Shown here piece by piece: positions 37,335 to 47,186 of a DNA stretch of 64,000 nt; position 1 is the first letter of the stretch; every line of letters begins with the position of its first letter. The notes beneath the pieces are model-generated. The model ran no database searches and was not told the DNA's origin. It was given only the letters and a program-made list of their open reading frames with translations. The position numbers and the translations under genes were made by a program. The stretch lies in NCBI RefSeq assembly GCF_009827305.1, contig NZ_WTYJ01000001.1, positions 1,364,001 through 1,428,000 of the forward strand, written 5' to 3'. The stretch is from Croceibacterium xixiisoli (lineage in GTDB: Bacteria > Pseudomonadota > Alphaproteobacteria > Sphingomonadales > Sphingomonadaceae).

Positions 37335-38204
37335 ATGATCAAGACAGTAACCGGCCGTTACGGCAATGATCGGCAGCATTGGGTGGGCGATGGCTTCCCC
37401 GTCCGCTCGCTGTTTTCCTACAACACGCTTGGCCAGCACAGCAGCCCCTTCCTGCTGCTCGATTATGCCGGTCCGCATTATTTCAACCCGACCAAGACCG
37501 CGCGCGGCGTGGGCGAACATCCGCATCGCGGCTTCGAAACCGTCACGATCGTCTATGATGGCGAAGTCGAACACCGCGATTCCGCCGGCAATGGCGGGGT
37601 GATCGGCCCGGGCGATGTCCAGTGGATGACGGCCGGCGGCGGCATCATTCATGAGGAATATCATTCCCCGGCCTTTGCCCGCACGGGCGGGCCGTTCCGC
37701 ATGGTCCAGCTGTGGGTCAATCTGCCCGCGAAGGACAAGATGACGCCCGGCGCCTATCAAGGCATCCTGTCGGCCGATATTCCGGTCGTTGATCTGCCCA
37801 ATGGCGCCGGAACCGCACGGATCATCGCGGGGGACATCGATGGCGTGCGCGGTCCGGCGAAGACCTTCACCCCCATCAATGTGTGGGATGTGCAGCTCGC
37901 CCGGGATGGCGACATCACGCTGACCCTGCCGGCAGGCCACACCGCCATGCTGGTGGTGCTGACCGGCCACGTCACCATCAACGGCAGCGAGCCTGCCGGG
38001 GAGGCAGAGGTCCTGCTGCTCAGCCGCGACGGGCAAGATGTATCGGTCCATGCGGATGGCGATGCCAGGCTGCTGGTGCTGACGGGGGAACCGATCGATG
38101 AGCCTATCTTTGGTCACGGTCCCTTCGTCATGAACAGCGAAGCGGAAATCCGTCAGGCGTTCGACGATTACAGCAACGGTCGCTTCGTCAGCGAACCCGC
38201 CTGA
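37335..38204 (+). CDS. Pirin family protein (cupin)
   Basis: 289-residue bicupin. The N-terminal cupin has the iron-site motif GEHPHRGFETVTIVYDGE and the later HEEYHSPAF region with Glu/His. The C-terminal cupin (TPINVWDVQLARDGDITLTLPAGH...) lacks obvious metal ligands. Some bacterial pirins are quercetinases; others act on transcription. The role here is not determined. GGAGA precedes the ATG at 37335. Divergent from the LysR gene, with a strong hairpin after the stop. Confidence 0.92.
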   Translation: MIKTVTGRYGNDRQHWVGDGFPVRSLFSYNTLGQHSSPFLLLDYAGPHYFNPTKTARGVGEHPHRGFETVTIVYDGEVEHRDSAGNGGVIGPGDVQWMTAGGGIIHEEYHSPAFARTGGPFRMVQLWVNLPAKDKMTPGAYQGILSADIPVVDLPNGAGTARIIAGDIDGVRGPAKTFTPINVWDVQLARDGDITLTLPAGHTAMLVVLTGHVTINGSEPAGEAEVLLLSRDGQDVSVHADGDARLLVLTGEPIDEPIFGHGPFVMNSEAEIRQAFDDYSNGRFVSEPA

Positions 38205-38215
38205 TTGCGCGCTCT

Positions 38216-38247
38216 GGGCCCGGCTTCCCCGCGAAGCCGGGCCCTTT
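38216..38247 (+). terminator. Hairpin terminator after the pirin gene
   Basis: GGGCCCGGCTTC / GAAGCCGGGCCC perfect 12-base stem with loop CCCGC, followed by TTT. The remaining roughly 205 bases before the metalloprotease contain no further gene. Confidence 0.8.
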
Positions 38248-38452
38248 GCTGCGCCGCAGCGATTCTGCCTTGCGCAGCCGTTACCCGCCCTGTTTGAAAA
38301 TTGCGCTATCGCCCCCGATCGTGACGGATTGTGACCGTGATCACCCATCCGGCGCCGGTCTTTGGTGAGAAGCATCATGCCCCTCTCGCTATAGTGCGCG
38401 CGTCGGGTCGGGGCTCCGAACCGGAAAACCGGATTGAACCAGGGGACATGCG

Positions 38453-40972
38453 ATGAGCGATCGAGTGAACGCAGCGCGGCCGGGCGGCCAGGCGCGGCGA
38501 CAATGGCGGCAGGCGGGCCTGCTGGCCGGCGCGGCAGCCGTCTTGCTGGGGCTGGGCGCCCCCCTTCCGGCCATGGCCCAGGCCAGCGCCACCCGCGCCT
38601 CGGTCGCCGGGCTGGAACGCAAGGACGGCTTTGTCCCCTTCTATTGGGATGCCGCCGCGGGCAAGGTGCTGCTGGAAGTCCCCGCCTTCAATGAAGACGT
38701 GCTCTATTATGTCTCCGCCGCCACCAATCCCGGCTCGGTGGAGATCGGCTTCGATCGCGGCATCATCTACACCGCCGTCGTGCATTTCGAACGCTCGGGC
38801 AATCAGGTGGTCGTCAACCAGATCAACCTCGATTTCCGCGCCACCGCCGGCACGGCGGAAACCCAGGCCGGCGTGCGCGATTCCTTCCCCACATCGGTGC
38901 TTGCGGTGCTGCCCGTGGTGTCGGACGCCGGCGGTCGCGTGGTGGTGGATGGCACCCCGCTGTTCATGCGTGACGCGGGCTATGTCGCGCGGCAGCTGAA
39001 ACGGTCGGGGCAGGGCGAATTCCGCTTCGATGCTACCCGCAGCGCCTTTTCCCCGGCGGTGATGAAATCCTTCCCGGAAAACACCGAGATCGAAACCATC
39101 GCCACCTTCGCCTCCACCGCGCCCGGTGGCGCCGCCAGCGAAGTGATGCCCGCGCCCGATACCTTCTCGCTGCGGATCCACCATTCCTTCCTCAAGGCAC
39201 CGGTCGGCTATGTCCCGCGTGAAGCCGATCCGCGCATCGGCGTCAGCTCCATCGGCTTCCAGGATTTCTCCAAGCCGATCGACGAATCCCCCTTCACCCG
39301 CTGGGTCCGGCGCTGGCGGCTGGAGAAGAAGGATCCCTCCGCCGCGATGAGCGAACCGGTCGAACCGATCGTCTATTACTTCGATCCGGCCGCTCCCGAA
39401 CCGATCCGCCAGGCGATGAAGGAAGGGCTGCTGTGGTGGAACAAATCCTTCGAAGCGGCCGGCTTCATCAATGCGATCGAGGCGCGCGATGCCCCGGCGG
39501 ATATGGATCCGATGGATATCCGCTATGCCTATGTGTTGTGGATCCAGCGCGACGGACGCGGCTTTTCCTCCAGCGGCGCCTTCATCGATCCGCGCACGGG
39601 CGAAGTGCTGGGGTCCAAGACGCATATGGACACCTACCGCATGCGCACCATCGGCAATTATTACGACATCTACAGCGGCGGCCTGGCCGAAGACGGCACG
39701 GGCCTGACCGTTGCCGATCCCTCGCTGACCAGCACCGACACGTTCAACGCCATGCCCGTGGGCCAGCGCGACATGGCCTTCCTGCGCCAGGCGGTGCTGT
39801 CCGCCCATGAACTGGGCCACACGCTCGGCTTCGGCCACAACTGGAACGCGGCGCTCAATGACCGGTCCAGCGTCATGCATTACCCCGTGCCCCGCGCCCG
39901 GGTGAAGGATGGCAAGATCGATCTGAGCGAATCCTATCAGACCTCGATCGGGTCCTATGACACCTTCATGGTCCGCTATGCCTATACCCCCTTCGCGCCG
40001 GAGCAGGAGGAAGCCGGGCTCGACGGCGTGATCGGCGAAATGCGGCAACAGGGCGTGCAGTTCACGCTCGGCAGCGATCCGCGTTATTCCTGGTATACGG
40101 ACAGCAACGGCCCGATCGCCGAATTGCGCGATACGGCTGCGGTGCGCGAAGTGGCGCTGGCCAGCTATGGGCCGGACATGCTCAAGCCGGGCGAAGCCTA
40201 TGGCTCCATGCGCGATATGCGCCTGTGGATGGTATACCTCCAGGAACGCTACGCCATCGAATGGGGGCAGCGTTACATCGGCGGCCTGTTCCAGAACATC
40301 GTGCTCAAGGGCAAGGAAAACGGCTTGGCGCCGACCGAGTTCATCCCCGGCGCGCAGCAGCGCGAAATCTTCTCGCTGCTCATGAAAACCATCGAGCCCG
40401 GCCATCTCGCCATTCCCGAAACATTGCTGGCGCAGCTCGCCCCCGATCCGGGCGAAAACCGCGAAGACATGTCGAAGGATCCGCTGTTCGATCAGCTGCG
40501 CGCAGCCCGCATCCTCGCGTCGCTGACGATAGAACCGCTGTTCGATGCCGATCGGTCGGCGCGCATGGTGGCGCTCTCGGTGCGACAAAGCGATGCGCTC
40601 GGCTTCCCCGAAATGGTCGATGGCGTGCTGGTGGCCACATGGGGCAGGGCGGCAACCGGCTCGGCCGGCGACAAGGCCCTGCTGCGGGTAACACAGAACG
40701 TCGCGCTGGAATCGATGATGAAGCTGGGCGGGGCGGCCGATGCCGCGCCGGAGGCCCGCTATTTCGTACTCGACAAGCTTGGCCAGCTCGCCACCGACTT
40801 GCGCAAGCGGACCGATGCCGATCCGCTGACGGCAGCATTCTATCGCGAAACGGCGCGCCAGATCGATCGCTATCTTGAAGATCCTGTCGGCCAGGCCCCG
40901 AAATCGGTCATGCCTGCCTGGGGCGATCAGCCGCGTTCGCGCTTCCCGAGCCCTCCGGGACCGCCCCTATAA
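38453..40972 (+). CDS. Large exported zinc metalloprotease (DUF5117/DUF4953 type)
   Basis: 839 residues. A signal peptide (hydrophobic AGLLAGAAAVLLGLGAPLPAMA/QA) precedes a long N-terminal beta-rich region with RKDGFVPFYWDAAAGKVLLE. The metzincin-type site HELGHTLGFGH gives His452, Glu453, His456 and His462, which would bind catalytic zinc. A helical C-terminal half follows. It is a recognised envelope metalloprotease family with no known substrate. It stands alone, with a hairpin downstream (41021-41054) before lon. Confidence 0.88.
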   Translation: MSDRVNAARPGGQARRQWRQAGLLAGAAAVLLGLGAPLPAMAQASATRASVAGLERKDGFVPFYWDAAAGKVLLEVPAFNEDVLYYVSAATNPGSVEIGFDRGIIYTAVVHFERSGNQVVVNQINLDFRATAGTAETQAGVRDSFPTSVLAVLPVVSDAGGRVVVDGTPLFMRDAGYVARQLKRSGQGEFRFDATRSAFSPAVMKSFPENTEIETIATFASTAPGGAASEVMPAPDTFSLRIHHSFLKAPVGYVPREADPRIGVSSIGFQDFSKPIDESPFTRWVRRWRLEKKDPSAAMSEPVEPIVYYFDPAAPEPIRQAMKEGLLWWNKSFEAAGFINAIEARDAPADMDPMDIRYAYVLWIQRDGRGFSSSGAFIDPRTGEVLGSKTHMDTYRMRTIGNYYDIYSGGLAEDGTGLTVADPSLTSTDTFNAMPVGQRDMAFLRQAVLSAHELGHTLGFGHNWNAALNDRSSVMHYPVPRARVKDGKIDLSESYQTSIGSYDTFMVRYAYTPFAPEQEEAGLDGVIGEMRQQGVQFTLGSDPRYSWYTDSNGPIAELRDTAAVREVALASYGPDMLKPGEAYGSMRDMRLWMVYLQERYAIEWGQRYIGGLFQNIVLKGKENGLAPTEFIPGAQQREIFSLLMKTIEPGHLAIPETLLAQLAPDPGENREDMSKDPLFDQLRAARILASLTIEPLFDADRSARMVALSVRQSDALGFPEMVDGVLVATWGRAATGSAGDKALLRVTQNVALESMMKLGGAADAAPEARYFVLDKLGQLATDLRKRTDADPLTAAFYRETARQIDRYLEDPVGQAPKSVMPAWGDQPRSRFPSPPGPPL

Positions 40973-41020
40973 CAACAGCATGTAACCAAAACGACGGGCG
41001 TCTGAGGGTCGCATCCACAG

Positions 41021-41054
41021 CTTCGGCGCGCCGCGCATTGCAGGCGCGCCGAAG
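41021..41054. terminator. Strong hairpin between the metalloprotease and lon
   Basis: Perfect 12-base arms CTTCGGCGCGCC / GGCGCGCCGAAG around a 10-base loop. No T-run follows. It may terminate the metalloprotease transcript or sit in the lon leader. Confidence 0.5.
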
Positions 41055-41113
41055 CGACACCATATTCGGCCTAAGCGAGCGGGCCGTGGGCACCGCCGGA
41101 TGCATGGATACGA

Positions 41114-43516
41114 ATGAATATGGCTTCTTTCCCCCTCCTGCCGTTGCGCGACATCGTCGTGTTCCCTGGCATGGTCGCCCCGCTGTTCGTGGGGCGCGAC
41201 AAATCCGTGGCCGCGCTCGAAGCGGCGATGGAAGGCAACAAGGACATTTATCTGCTGGCCCAGCTCGATCCGAGCTGTGACGATCCGCAGCGTGACGATC
41301 TCTACGACGTCGGCGTGGTGGCCCAGGTGCTGCAGCTGCTCAAGCTGCCCGATGGCACCGTGCGCGTGCTGGTCGAAGGGCACACCCGCGCCCGTCTGAC
41401 CGATCTGGTGGAAAGCGATGATTACATCACCGCCGAAACCGAATTGATGGACGATAGCGAGGTGGAAGGTGACGAAGTCACCGCCATGATGCGTTCCGCG
41501 CTCGAACAGTTCGGCGAATATGCCAAGAACAACAAAAAACTGCCCGAAGATGTCGAGGATGATCTGAGCCGGATCGAGGATGCCGGTCGCCTGGCGGATA
41601 CGATCGCATCGCATCTGTCGGCCAAGGTTTCGACCAAGCAGTCGATCCTGACCGAAAACGATCCGTTCAAGCGGCTCGAAATCGTCTTCTCGGTGATGGA
41701 AGGCGAACTGTCCGTCCAGCAGGTCGAACGCAAGATTCGTGGCCGCGTGAAGCGCCAGATGGAAAAGACCCAGCGCGAATATTACCTCAATGAACAGCTC
41801 AAGGCGATACAGAGCGAGTTGGGCGGCGGGGATGATGGTGAGGCGGATGAAATCGCCGAGCTGCAGGACAAGATCGACAATCTGAAACTGAGCAAGGACG
41901 CCAAAACGAAGGCGCAGGCCGAACTCAAGAAGCTGCGCTCGATGCAGCCGATGAGCGCGGAAGCCACCGTTGTGCGCAACTATCTCGATATTCTGCTGGG
42001 TCTCCCCTGGGGCAAGAAAAGCCGGCTGAAGAAGGATATCGGCAAGGCGCAGGAAGTGCTCGATCAGGATCACTATGCGCTGGACAAGGTGAAGGACCGG
42101 ATCGTCGAATATCTGGCGGTGCAGGCCCGCACCAACAAGCTGAAGGGGCCGATCCTGTGCCTCGTTGGCCCGCCGGGCGTGGGCAAGACCAGCCTGGGCA
42201 AATCGATTGCCAAGGCGACAGGGCGCGAATTCATCCGCCAGTCGCTGGGCGGCGTGCGCGACGAAGCGGAAATCCGCGGCCACCGGCGCACCTATATCGG
42301 CTCTCTGCCGGGCAAGATCGTGTCGAATCTGAAGAAGGCCGGCGCCAGCAATCCGCTGTTCCTGCTCGATGAGATCGACAAGCTGGGGCAGGATTTCCGC
42401 GGCGATCCGGCATCTGCCCTGCTTGAGGTGCTCGACCCGGAACAGAATGCCAAGTTCCAGGATCACTATCTCGAACTCGATTTCGACCTCAGCGACGTGA
42501 TGTTCGTCTGCACGGCCAACAGTCTCAACCTGCCCCGGCCACTGCTCGACCGGATGGAGATCATCCGGCTGGAAGGTTATACCGAGGATGAAAAGGTCGA
42601 AATCGCGCAGCGGCATCTGATCGAGAAGCAGATCAAGGCCCATGGTCTGAAGCGCGATGAATTCTTCCTGACCGAAGAAGGGCTGCGCGATCTGATCCGT
42701 TATTACACGCGCGAAGCGGGCGTGCGGACGCTGGAGCGGGAAATCGCCCGGCTGGCACGCAAGAGCCTGCGGCAGATTCTCGAAGGCAAGGTCAAGAGCG
42801 TCACCGTGACGCCCGACAATCTCGGCGATTTCGCCGGCGTGCGCAAATTCCGTCACGGCGTTTCGGATGAAGAGGCGCAGATCGGTGCCGTGACCGGCCT
42901 GGCCTGGACTGAGGTGGGCGGCGAATTGCTGACCATCGAAAGCGTCACGACCCCGGGCAAGGGCGAAGTTCGCACCACCGGCAAGCTGGGGGAGGTAATG
43001 AATGAGAGCGTGCAGGCCGCCTTCAGCTTCGTGAAGGCGCGGGCACCGGCCTATGGTATCAAGCCTTCGCTGATCCAGCGGCGCAACATCCATATCCATC
43101 TGCCCGAAGGGGCCGTGCCCAAGGATGGACCGAGCGCCGGCATCGGCATGGTCACTTCGATCGTGTCGTCACTGACGGGCATTGCCGTTCGTCCCGACAT
43201 CGCGATGACGGGTGAAGTGACCCTGCGGGGTCGCGTGCTGGCGATTGGCGGGCTCAAGGAAAAACTGCTCGCGGCATTGCGCGGCGGCATCCGCACCGTG
43301 CTGATCCCGGAAGAAAATGTGAAGGATCTGGCCGAGATCCCAAACAATGTGAAGGAAGGGCTCGAAATCGTGCCGGTCAACCATGTCGATCAGGTGCTGG
43401 AACGGGCCTTGACGGCCCGTTTGAGCCCGATCGACTGGAGCGAGGCGGACGATCTGGCCAGCCAGCCGGCGCCGCAGCAGGTGTCGGGTGAAACCGGCTC
43501 TGGCGTAGCGCATTGA
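41114..43516 (+). CDS. lon: ATP-dependent protease Lon
   Basis: 800 residues in the LonA order. N-terminal substrate domain ([23 protein letters not shown]), coiled coil with [14 protein letters not shown]+ module with GPPGVGKTS (Walker A) and [10 protein letters not shown] (Walker B). The C-terminal peptidase domain has catalytic Ser674 in KDGPSAGI and Lys717 in GGLKEKL. It degrades misfolded and regulatory proteins, usually heat-shock controlled, though I see no clear sigma-32 promoter here. hupB follows, as in many proteobacteria. The initiator ATG lacks a strong ribosome site; an ATG 6 bases later is also possible. Confidence 0.97.
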   Translation: MNMASFPLLPLRDIVVFPGMVAPLFVGRDKSVAALEAAMEGNKDIYLLAQLDPSCDDPQRDDLYDVGVVAQVLQLLKLPDGTVRVLVEGHTRARLTDLVESDDYITAETELMDDSEVEGDEVTAMMRSALEQFGEYAKNNKKLPEDVEDDLSRIEDAGRLADTIASHLSAKVSTKQSILTENDPFKRLEIVFSVMEGELSVQQVERKIRGRVKRQMEKTQREYYLNEQLKAIQSELGGGDDGEADEIAELQDKIDNLKLSKDAKTKAQAELKKLRSMQPMSAEATVVRNYLDILLGLPWGKKSRLKKDIGKAQEVLDQDHYALDKVKDRIVEYLAVQARTNKLKGPILCLVGPPGVGKTSLGKSIAKATGREFIRQSLGGVRDEAEIRGHRRTYIGSLPGKIVSNLKKAGASNPLFLLDEIDKLGQDFRGDPASALLEVLDPEQNAKFQDHYLELDFDLSDVMFVCTANSLNLPRPLLDRMEIIRLEGYTEDEKVEIAQRHLIEKQIKAHGLKRDEFFLTEEGLRDLIRYYTREAGVRTLEREIARLARKSLRQILEGKVKSVTVTPDNLGDFAGVRKFRHGVSDEEAQIGAVTGLAWTEVGGELLTIESVTTPGKGEVRTTGKLGEVMNESVQAAFSFVKARAPAYGIKPSLIQRRNIHIHLPEGAVPKDGPSAGIGMVTSIVSSLTGIAVRPDIAMTGEVTLRGRVLAIGGLKEKLLAALRGGIRTVLIPEENVKDLAEIPNNVKEGLEIVPVNHVDQVLERALTARLSPIDWSEADDLASQPAPQQVSGETGSGVAH

Positions 43517-43521
43517 TGTAT

Positions 43522-43555
43522 GGCCTGATTCTGCTGCAATGCAGCGAATCAGGCC
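43522..43555 (+). terminator. Hairpin after lon
   Basis: GGCCTGATTC / GAATCAGGCC 10-base arms enclosing GCTGCA/TGCAGC, directly after the lon stop. It lacks a T-run. Reasonable as a terminator or 3'-end stabiliser. Confidence 0.65.
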
Positions 43556-43759
43556 GAAACGTGACCGTTGCAGGGGCAAATGGCTTCCTGTCGGCGCGGC
43601 ATGTCAGCATTTTGTCGCGAATAGGCCAGAATTCTCCTCGATTTGCCGTGCCTCGCGCCCTTGGCCCTAGACAGGGCAGTCAAAACTCGCTCTCTTCCGC
43701 GCACCAAGCGGCGGCAGTCTTCTACACGCCGTAACACAGAGCGAGGGGGTTCGACCTAG

Positions 43760-44032
43760 ATGAACAAGAACGAATTGATCGGCGCCGTCGCGGAGACGAG
43801 TGGCCTGACGCGCAATGATGCCACCAAGGCCGTCGAAAGCGTGTTCGATTCCATTACCGCTGCCCTTGCCAAGGGTGATGAAGTCCGTCTGGTAGGTTTC
43901 GGCACTTTCTCGGTGGCCAAGCGCAAGGCATCGACCGGTCGCAATCCGCGTACCGGCGAACCCATGGCGATCAAGGCATCGACCCAGCCGAAGTTCAAGG
44001 CCGGCAAGGGGCTCAAGGACTCCGTCAACTGA
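43760..44032 (+). CDS. hupB: DNA-binding protein HU
   Basis: 90-residue histone-like protein that bends and compacts DNA as a dimer. Reads MNKNELIGAVAETSGLTRND, with the HU signature VRLVGFGTFSVAKRKASTGR and GRNPRTGEPM arm. About 240 bases upstream (after the lon hairpin) hold no gene and presumably its promoter. A strong bidirectional terminator follows. Confidence 0.97.
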   Translation: MNKNELIGAVAETSGLTRNDATKAVESVFDSITAALAKGDEVRLVGFGTFSVAKRKASTGRNPRTGEPMAIKASTQPKFKAGKGLKDSVN

Positions 44033-44070
44033 CCCATGGGGTCCATCCTGCCGCAGGGCAGGGGATCATG

Positions 44071-44113
44071 AAAAAAGGGGCCGCTCCGGACATGCCGGGC
44101 GGCCCCTTTTTCT
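44071..44113. terminator. Bidirectional terminator between hupB and rlmB
   Basis: GGGGCCGC...GCGGCCCC-type stem (44077-44106) with A6 to the left and TTTTTCTTT to the right. Confidence 0.9.
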
Positions 44114-44129
44114 TTGCACCGTTCCGGCC

Positions 44130-44924
44130 TTATTCGGTGCGCGCAGCAACGGCGTAAAGGGCGATCGCTGCCGCATTGGAGACATTGAGGCTTTCCATCG
44201 CTTCGCCGATCGGCAGGCGGGCCAGCGCATCGCAATGGCTCGCCACATTCTGGCGCAGGCCTTCGCCTTCGGCGCCCAGCACCAGCGCCACCGGCCCGGT
44301 GGGCAGGGCTTCGGCAAAAACCGCTTCGGCTTCACCGGCCAGGCCAAGTCGCCAATATCCGGCCTCGGCCAGTTCCTCTAGCGCGCGGGACAGATTGACC
44401 ACGCGCACCCAGGGCACGATTTCCATCGCGCCGGATGCGGATTTGGCCACCACACCGCTTTCGGGCGGTGCATGGCGGTCCTGCGTGACCACCGCCGCTG
44501 CGCCAAAGGCGGCGGCAGAGCGCAAAATCGCGCCGACATTGTGCGGATCGGTCACCTGGTCGAGCACCACCACCGGCCGGTCGGCATCGCCGTCGATCAC
44601 ATCGGCCAGATGAACATCGTCCAGCGGCGCGCATTCCAGCACCAGCCCCTGATGTGGCGCGTCGCGCGCTACGAGTCGGCCAAGATCGGCGGCGTCTGCG
44701 TATTCCACAGGAAAATCGTCGGGCAATTCGCCGTCCAGCGACGCGATTCCTTCCCGCGTGGCCCACAACTTGCGATGAATCCGGTCAGGATTCTTCAGCG
44801 CGGCTTCCACCGCATGCCGCCCCCACAGGCGAACATTGCCCGTACTGGCCCGGCCGGATCCGCGTCCGCCCTGCATTCTTCCTGCGCGGCCACGCAGCGC
44901 ACGTTTGTCATTTTGTCTTGCCAT
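44130..44924 (-). CDS. rlmB: TrmH/SpoU family RNA 2'-O-methyltransferase, RlmB-like
   Basis: 264 residues. N-terminal basic stretch, substrate-binding domain (RLWGRHAVEAALKNPDRIHRKLWAT), then the SPOUT knot with motif 1 LDQVTDPHNVGAILRSAAAFG, motif 2 PTGPVALVLGAEGEGLRQ and motif 3 PIGEAMESLNVSNAAAIALY. The likely product methylates G2251 of 23S rRNA. Related tRNA enzymes cannot be fully excluded. The start at 44924 follows GAGGA. A longer frame continues antisense through the tRNA-Tyr gene and is not real. Confidence 0.9.
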   Translation of the reverse strand: MARQNDKRALRGRAGRMQGGRGSGRASTGNVRLWGRHAVEAALKNPDRIHRKLWATREGIASLDGELPDDFPVEYADAADLGRLVARDAPHQGLVLECAPLDDVHLADVIDGDADRPVVVLDQVTDPHNVGAILRSAAAFGAAAVVTQDRHAPPESGVVAKSASGAMEIVPWVRVVNLSRALEELAEAGYWRLGLAGEAEAVFAEALPTGPVALVLGAEGEGLRQNVASHCDALARLPIGEAMESLNVSNAAAIALYAVAARTE

Positions 44925-45066
44925 GGTGATCCTCAAATTCCTGCGCCTCCTGCCAGTCAGGCCATTGACAGGCAAGCATCGCTTCGCCATTGGGGCGCCT
45001 CTCGGCCGGTGGGGAGCCTTTGGTTTCCCGGCACAAAGCGGATTTTTCCGCAACCGGCGTTCCGGT

Positions 45067-45152
45067 GGACAGGTGGCCGAGTGGTTAAAGGCAGCAGACT
45101 GTAAATCTGCCCGTGCAAGCGTACGCTGGTTCGAATCCAGCCCTGTCCACCA
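45067..45152 (+). tRNA. tRNA-Tyr (anticodon GTA)
   Basis: Class II tRNA with a long variable arm: acceptor GGACAGG/CCTGTCC, D-arm GGCCGAGTGGTTAAAGGC, anticodon loop CTGTAAA (GTA), T-arm GGTTCGAATCC, encoded CCA (86 bases). Confidence 0.96.
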
Positions 45153-45261
45153 TCGCGCCCTCCCGCTCCGGATCAGTACCTCTGGTCGGAGGCGCGCGTT
45201 GCAACCCTTTCGCAACATATCGGCGGTGACGCTTGTCGTGCTGGGGGTGAAGCCCTAGAGA

Positions 45262-46017
45262 ATGGGCATGGCCGGAGATTTACGCGACAACCGAGGGCGG
45301 GGTGATGCCGAATGGCAATGGCCTGCAGTCCACCCTGAAGGACGAAAGTTCGGCCTGATTGCCGCCGGCGTTGCGCTGGCTGTGCTGCTGTTGCTGGGCT
45401 GGAACGTGGTCGGCTGGCCGCTGCTGGCGCTGGCTGTCGGGGTGTTCGCCTTCTTCCGTGATCCCGAACGCGTCGTGCCGCTGGGCAATGATCTGCTGAT
45501 CTCCCCGGCCGATGGGCTCGTGACGATGATCGCGCAGGTCCCGCCGCCGGTGGAACTGCAGGCGGCCGATGCCAACAGCGCCGGGCTCGGGGCGGGGCCG
45601 GTCACGCGCATTTCGATTTTCATGTCGGTGTTCGACGTGCACATCAACCGCACCCCGGTGGCCGGAACCGTGCGCCGTGTGGTCTATATTCCCGGTCGTT
45701 TCATGAACGCCGATCTCGACAAGGCCAGCGACGAGAACGAACGCCAGCACATGATGGTCGAACGGGTCGATGGCACCCTGGTAGGATTCACCCAGATTGC
45801 CGGGCTCGTGGCCCGGCGGATCGTCCCTTTCGTCAAGGTGGGTGATACCATGGCCGCCGGCCAGCGGATCGGTCTGATCCGGTTCGGCAGCCGGGTGGAT
45901 GTCTATCTGCCGCAGGGGACCGAGCCCACCGTATTGCTGGGGCAAAGAACGATCGCTGGGGAAACGGTGCTGGCGCGCATCGGCCAGGCGGGCTTGATCG
46001 AAGGGGTCAGCCAGTGA
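45262..46017 (+). CDS. psd: Phosphatidylserine decarboxylase proenzyme
   Basis: 251-residue short PSD-A type enzyme making phosphatidylethanolamine. N-terminal membrane anchor ([22 protein letters not shown]). Catalytic His in [15 protein letters not shown]. The self-cleavage site [11 protein letters not shown] gives the pyruvoyl group on Ser. It is coupled to pssA by a 4-base GTGA overlap, so both steps of PE synthesis are made together. ATGs at 45262 and 45268 are possible starts. Confidence 0.95.
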   Translation: MGMAGDLRDNRGRGDAEWQWPAVHPEGRKFGLIAAGVALAVLLLLGWNVVGWPLLALAVGVFAFFRDPERVVPLGNDLLISPADGLVTMIAQVPPPVELQAADANSAGLGAGPVTRISIFMSVFDVHINRTPVAGTVRRVVYIPGRFMNADLDKASDENERQHMMVERVDGTLVGFTQIAGLVARRIVPFVKVGDTMAAGQRIGLIRFGSRVDVYLPQGTEPTVLLGQRTIAGETVLARIGQAGLIEGVSQ

Positions 46018-46877
46018 CGAATTTTCCTGATGGCGGGCATGACCCGCGTGGCACCGCCGATTCGCACCAGACCGATCGTGATCGCTTCGGGCCCAAGGCG
46101 GATGAGGGGGAGGTGCCTGCGGGCCGGATCGGGCGCGGGCTGGCCCTGCGTGCAGTGCTGCCCAATGCGATAACCGCAGCCGCGCTGTGTTCCGGGCTGA
46201 CCGGCATTCGTTTCGCGATTGATGATCAGTGGGAACGGGCCGCGTTCGCCATCATCCTGGCCGGCATGCTCGATGGCATCGATGGCCGGATTGCCCGTCT
46301 GCTCAAGGCGCAGTCGCGCTTTGGCGCGGAACTGGACAGCCTGGCCGATTCGCTCAGCTTCGGTACGGCGCCGGCGCTGGTGCTGTTTCTCTGGTCCTTG
46401 CAGGATCTGCCACGTTTCGGCTGGTTCGCCGCGCTGGCGTTCGCGATCTGCTGCGCCTTGCGGCTGGCGCGCTTCAACGCGCAGATCGACGTGGATGAAC
46501 AGCCGCACAAATCCGCCGGTTTCCTTACCGGTGTTCCGGCACCGGTGGGGGCAGGGCTGGCATTCCTGCCGCTTTATCTCTGGGTTGCCACGCAGGAACC
46601 GATCTTTCGGGAACCGCTGGTCGTGGCGCTGTGGCTGGCGTTTATCGCCTTCCTGATGATTTCCAACCTGGCGACCCTGAGCTGGGGTTCGATCCGCCCA
46701 CGGCGAAACATCCGGCTGGAAGCAATCGCCTTGGCGGGCCTGGTGTTTGCGGCACTGCTGACAGAGCCCTGGTGGACGCTGGCAGCAATCTGCATCGTCT
46801 ATCTGGCGCTGATGCCCTGGTCGATAATCTCTTATGGCCGCGTCAAACGGCAAAGAGCGGCGCAGGCTCGCGATTGA
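46014..46877 (+). CDS. pssA: CDP-diacylglycerol-serine O-phosphatidyltransferase
   Basis: 287-residue membrane enzyme with several spans. Condenses CDP-diacylglycerol and serine to phosphatidylserine, the substrate of psd. The CDP-alcohol signature is complete: [19 protein letters not shown] followed by SLAD. GTG start overlapping the psd stop. Its last 35 bases overlap the end of the small minus-strand gene downstream. Confidence 0.95.
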   Translation: MTNFPDGGHDPRGTADSHQTDRDRFGPKADEGEVPAGRIGRGLALRAVLPNAITAAALCSGLTGIRFAIDDQWERAAFAIILAGMLDGIDGRIARLLKAQSRFGAELDSLADSLSFGTAPALVLFLWSLQDLPRFGWFAALAFAICCALRLARFNAQIDVDEQPHKSAGFLTGVPAPVGAGLAFLPLYLWVATQEPIFREPLVVALWLAFIAFLMISNLATLSWGSIRPRRNIRLEAIALAGLVFAALLTEPWWTLAAICIVYLALMPWSIISYGRVKRQRAAQARD

Positions 46878-47088
46878 TCGCCTGCTGGCGCACAATCCGG
46901 CGAACCGGGCTGCGCGCGCCAAGGGGCGCGCGCGTCACCCGGGCGGGCCGGCTGCTGATCCGTTCGCGTTCCATCTGTGCCGAAATCGCCTTCCAGTACC
47001 GCAAGCCCAGGGCCGCTGACTGCAGGATCACGGCGCCGGATATGAATGCGGCGACACCGAAAAGGATCGACAAAACAACTGTCAGCAT
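46843..47088 (-). CDS. Small single-span membrane protein behind a LexA-type box
   Basis: 81 residues that I do not recognise. The N-terminal 28 residues (MLTVVLSILFGVAAFISGAV and on) form one strong membrane span. The rest is an Arg-rich, probably cytoplasmic tail. A good AAGGAG lies 7 bases before the ATG, which supports a real gene. Upstream on the same strand are inverted DnaA boxes, then a LexA-type site and a TTGACA. The architecture resembles small SOS-induced division inhibitors (SidA and DidA of Caulobacter) without recognisable sequence identity. The 3' end overlaps pssA by 35 bases in antisense. The function is inference only. Confidence 0.6.
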   Translation of the reverse strand: MLTVVLSILFGVAAFISGAVILQSAALGLRYWKAISAQMERERISSRPARVTRAPLGARSPVRRIVRQQAINREPAPLFAV

Positions 47089-47102
47089 GGGGTCGCTCCT
47101 TG

Positions 47103-47135
47103 CTTATCCACAACCGTGGATGCATTGTGGATAAC
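47103..47135. promoter_or_regulatory. Pair of inverted consensus DnaA boxes
   Basis: TTATCCACA at 47104-47112 and TGTGGATAA at 47126-47134, both exact matches to the consensus 9-mer. A weaker CGTGGATGC lies between them. The arms extend to 10 bases (TTATCCACAA / TTGTGGATAA), so the small gene's transcript could also fold here, just ahead of its AAGGAG. Confidence 0.75.
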
Positions 47136-47171
47136 TGCGCAACGCAATCCTTGTTCCGCCGTTAACGACTT

Positions 47172-47186
47172 GTTCCCTATTTGTTC
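47172..47186. promoter_or_regulatory. LexA (SOS) box, GTTC-N7-GTTC type
   Basis: GTTCCCTATTTGTTC on the plus strand, or GAACAAATAGGGAAC on the minus strand, is an exact match to the alphaproteobacterial LexA consensus. On the minus strand a TTGACA (47197-47192) lies five bases upstream. The box therefore falls in the promoter spacer of the small membrane-protein gene. Confidence 0.72.

Noticed and set aside
38375-40588. Long minus-strand open frame opposite the zinc metalloprotease
   Set aside because: His/Gly/Arg-rich low-complexity translation; the plus strand has a signal peptide and an intact HExxHxxGxxH site.
44925-45218. N-terminal extension of rlmB
   Set aside because: The open frame continues antisense through tRNA-Tyr. 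The conserved protein begins at 44924 with a proper ribosome site.
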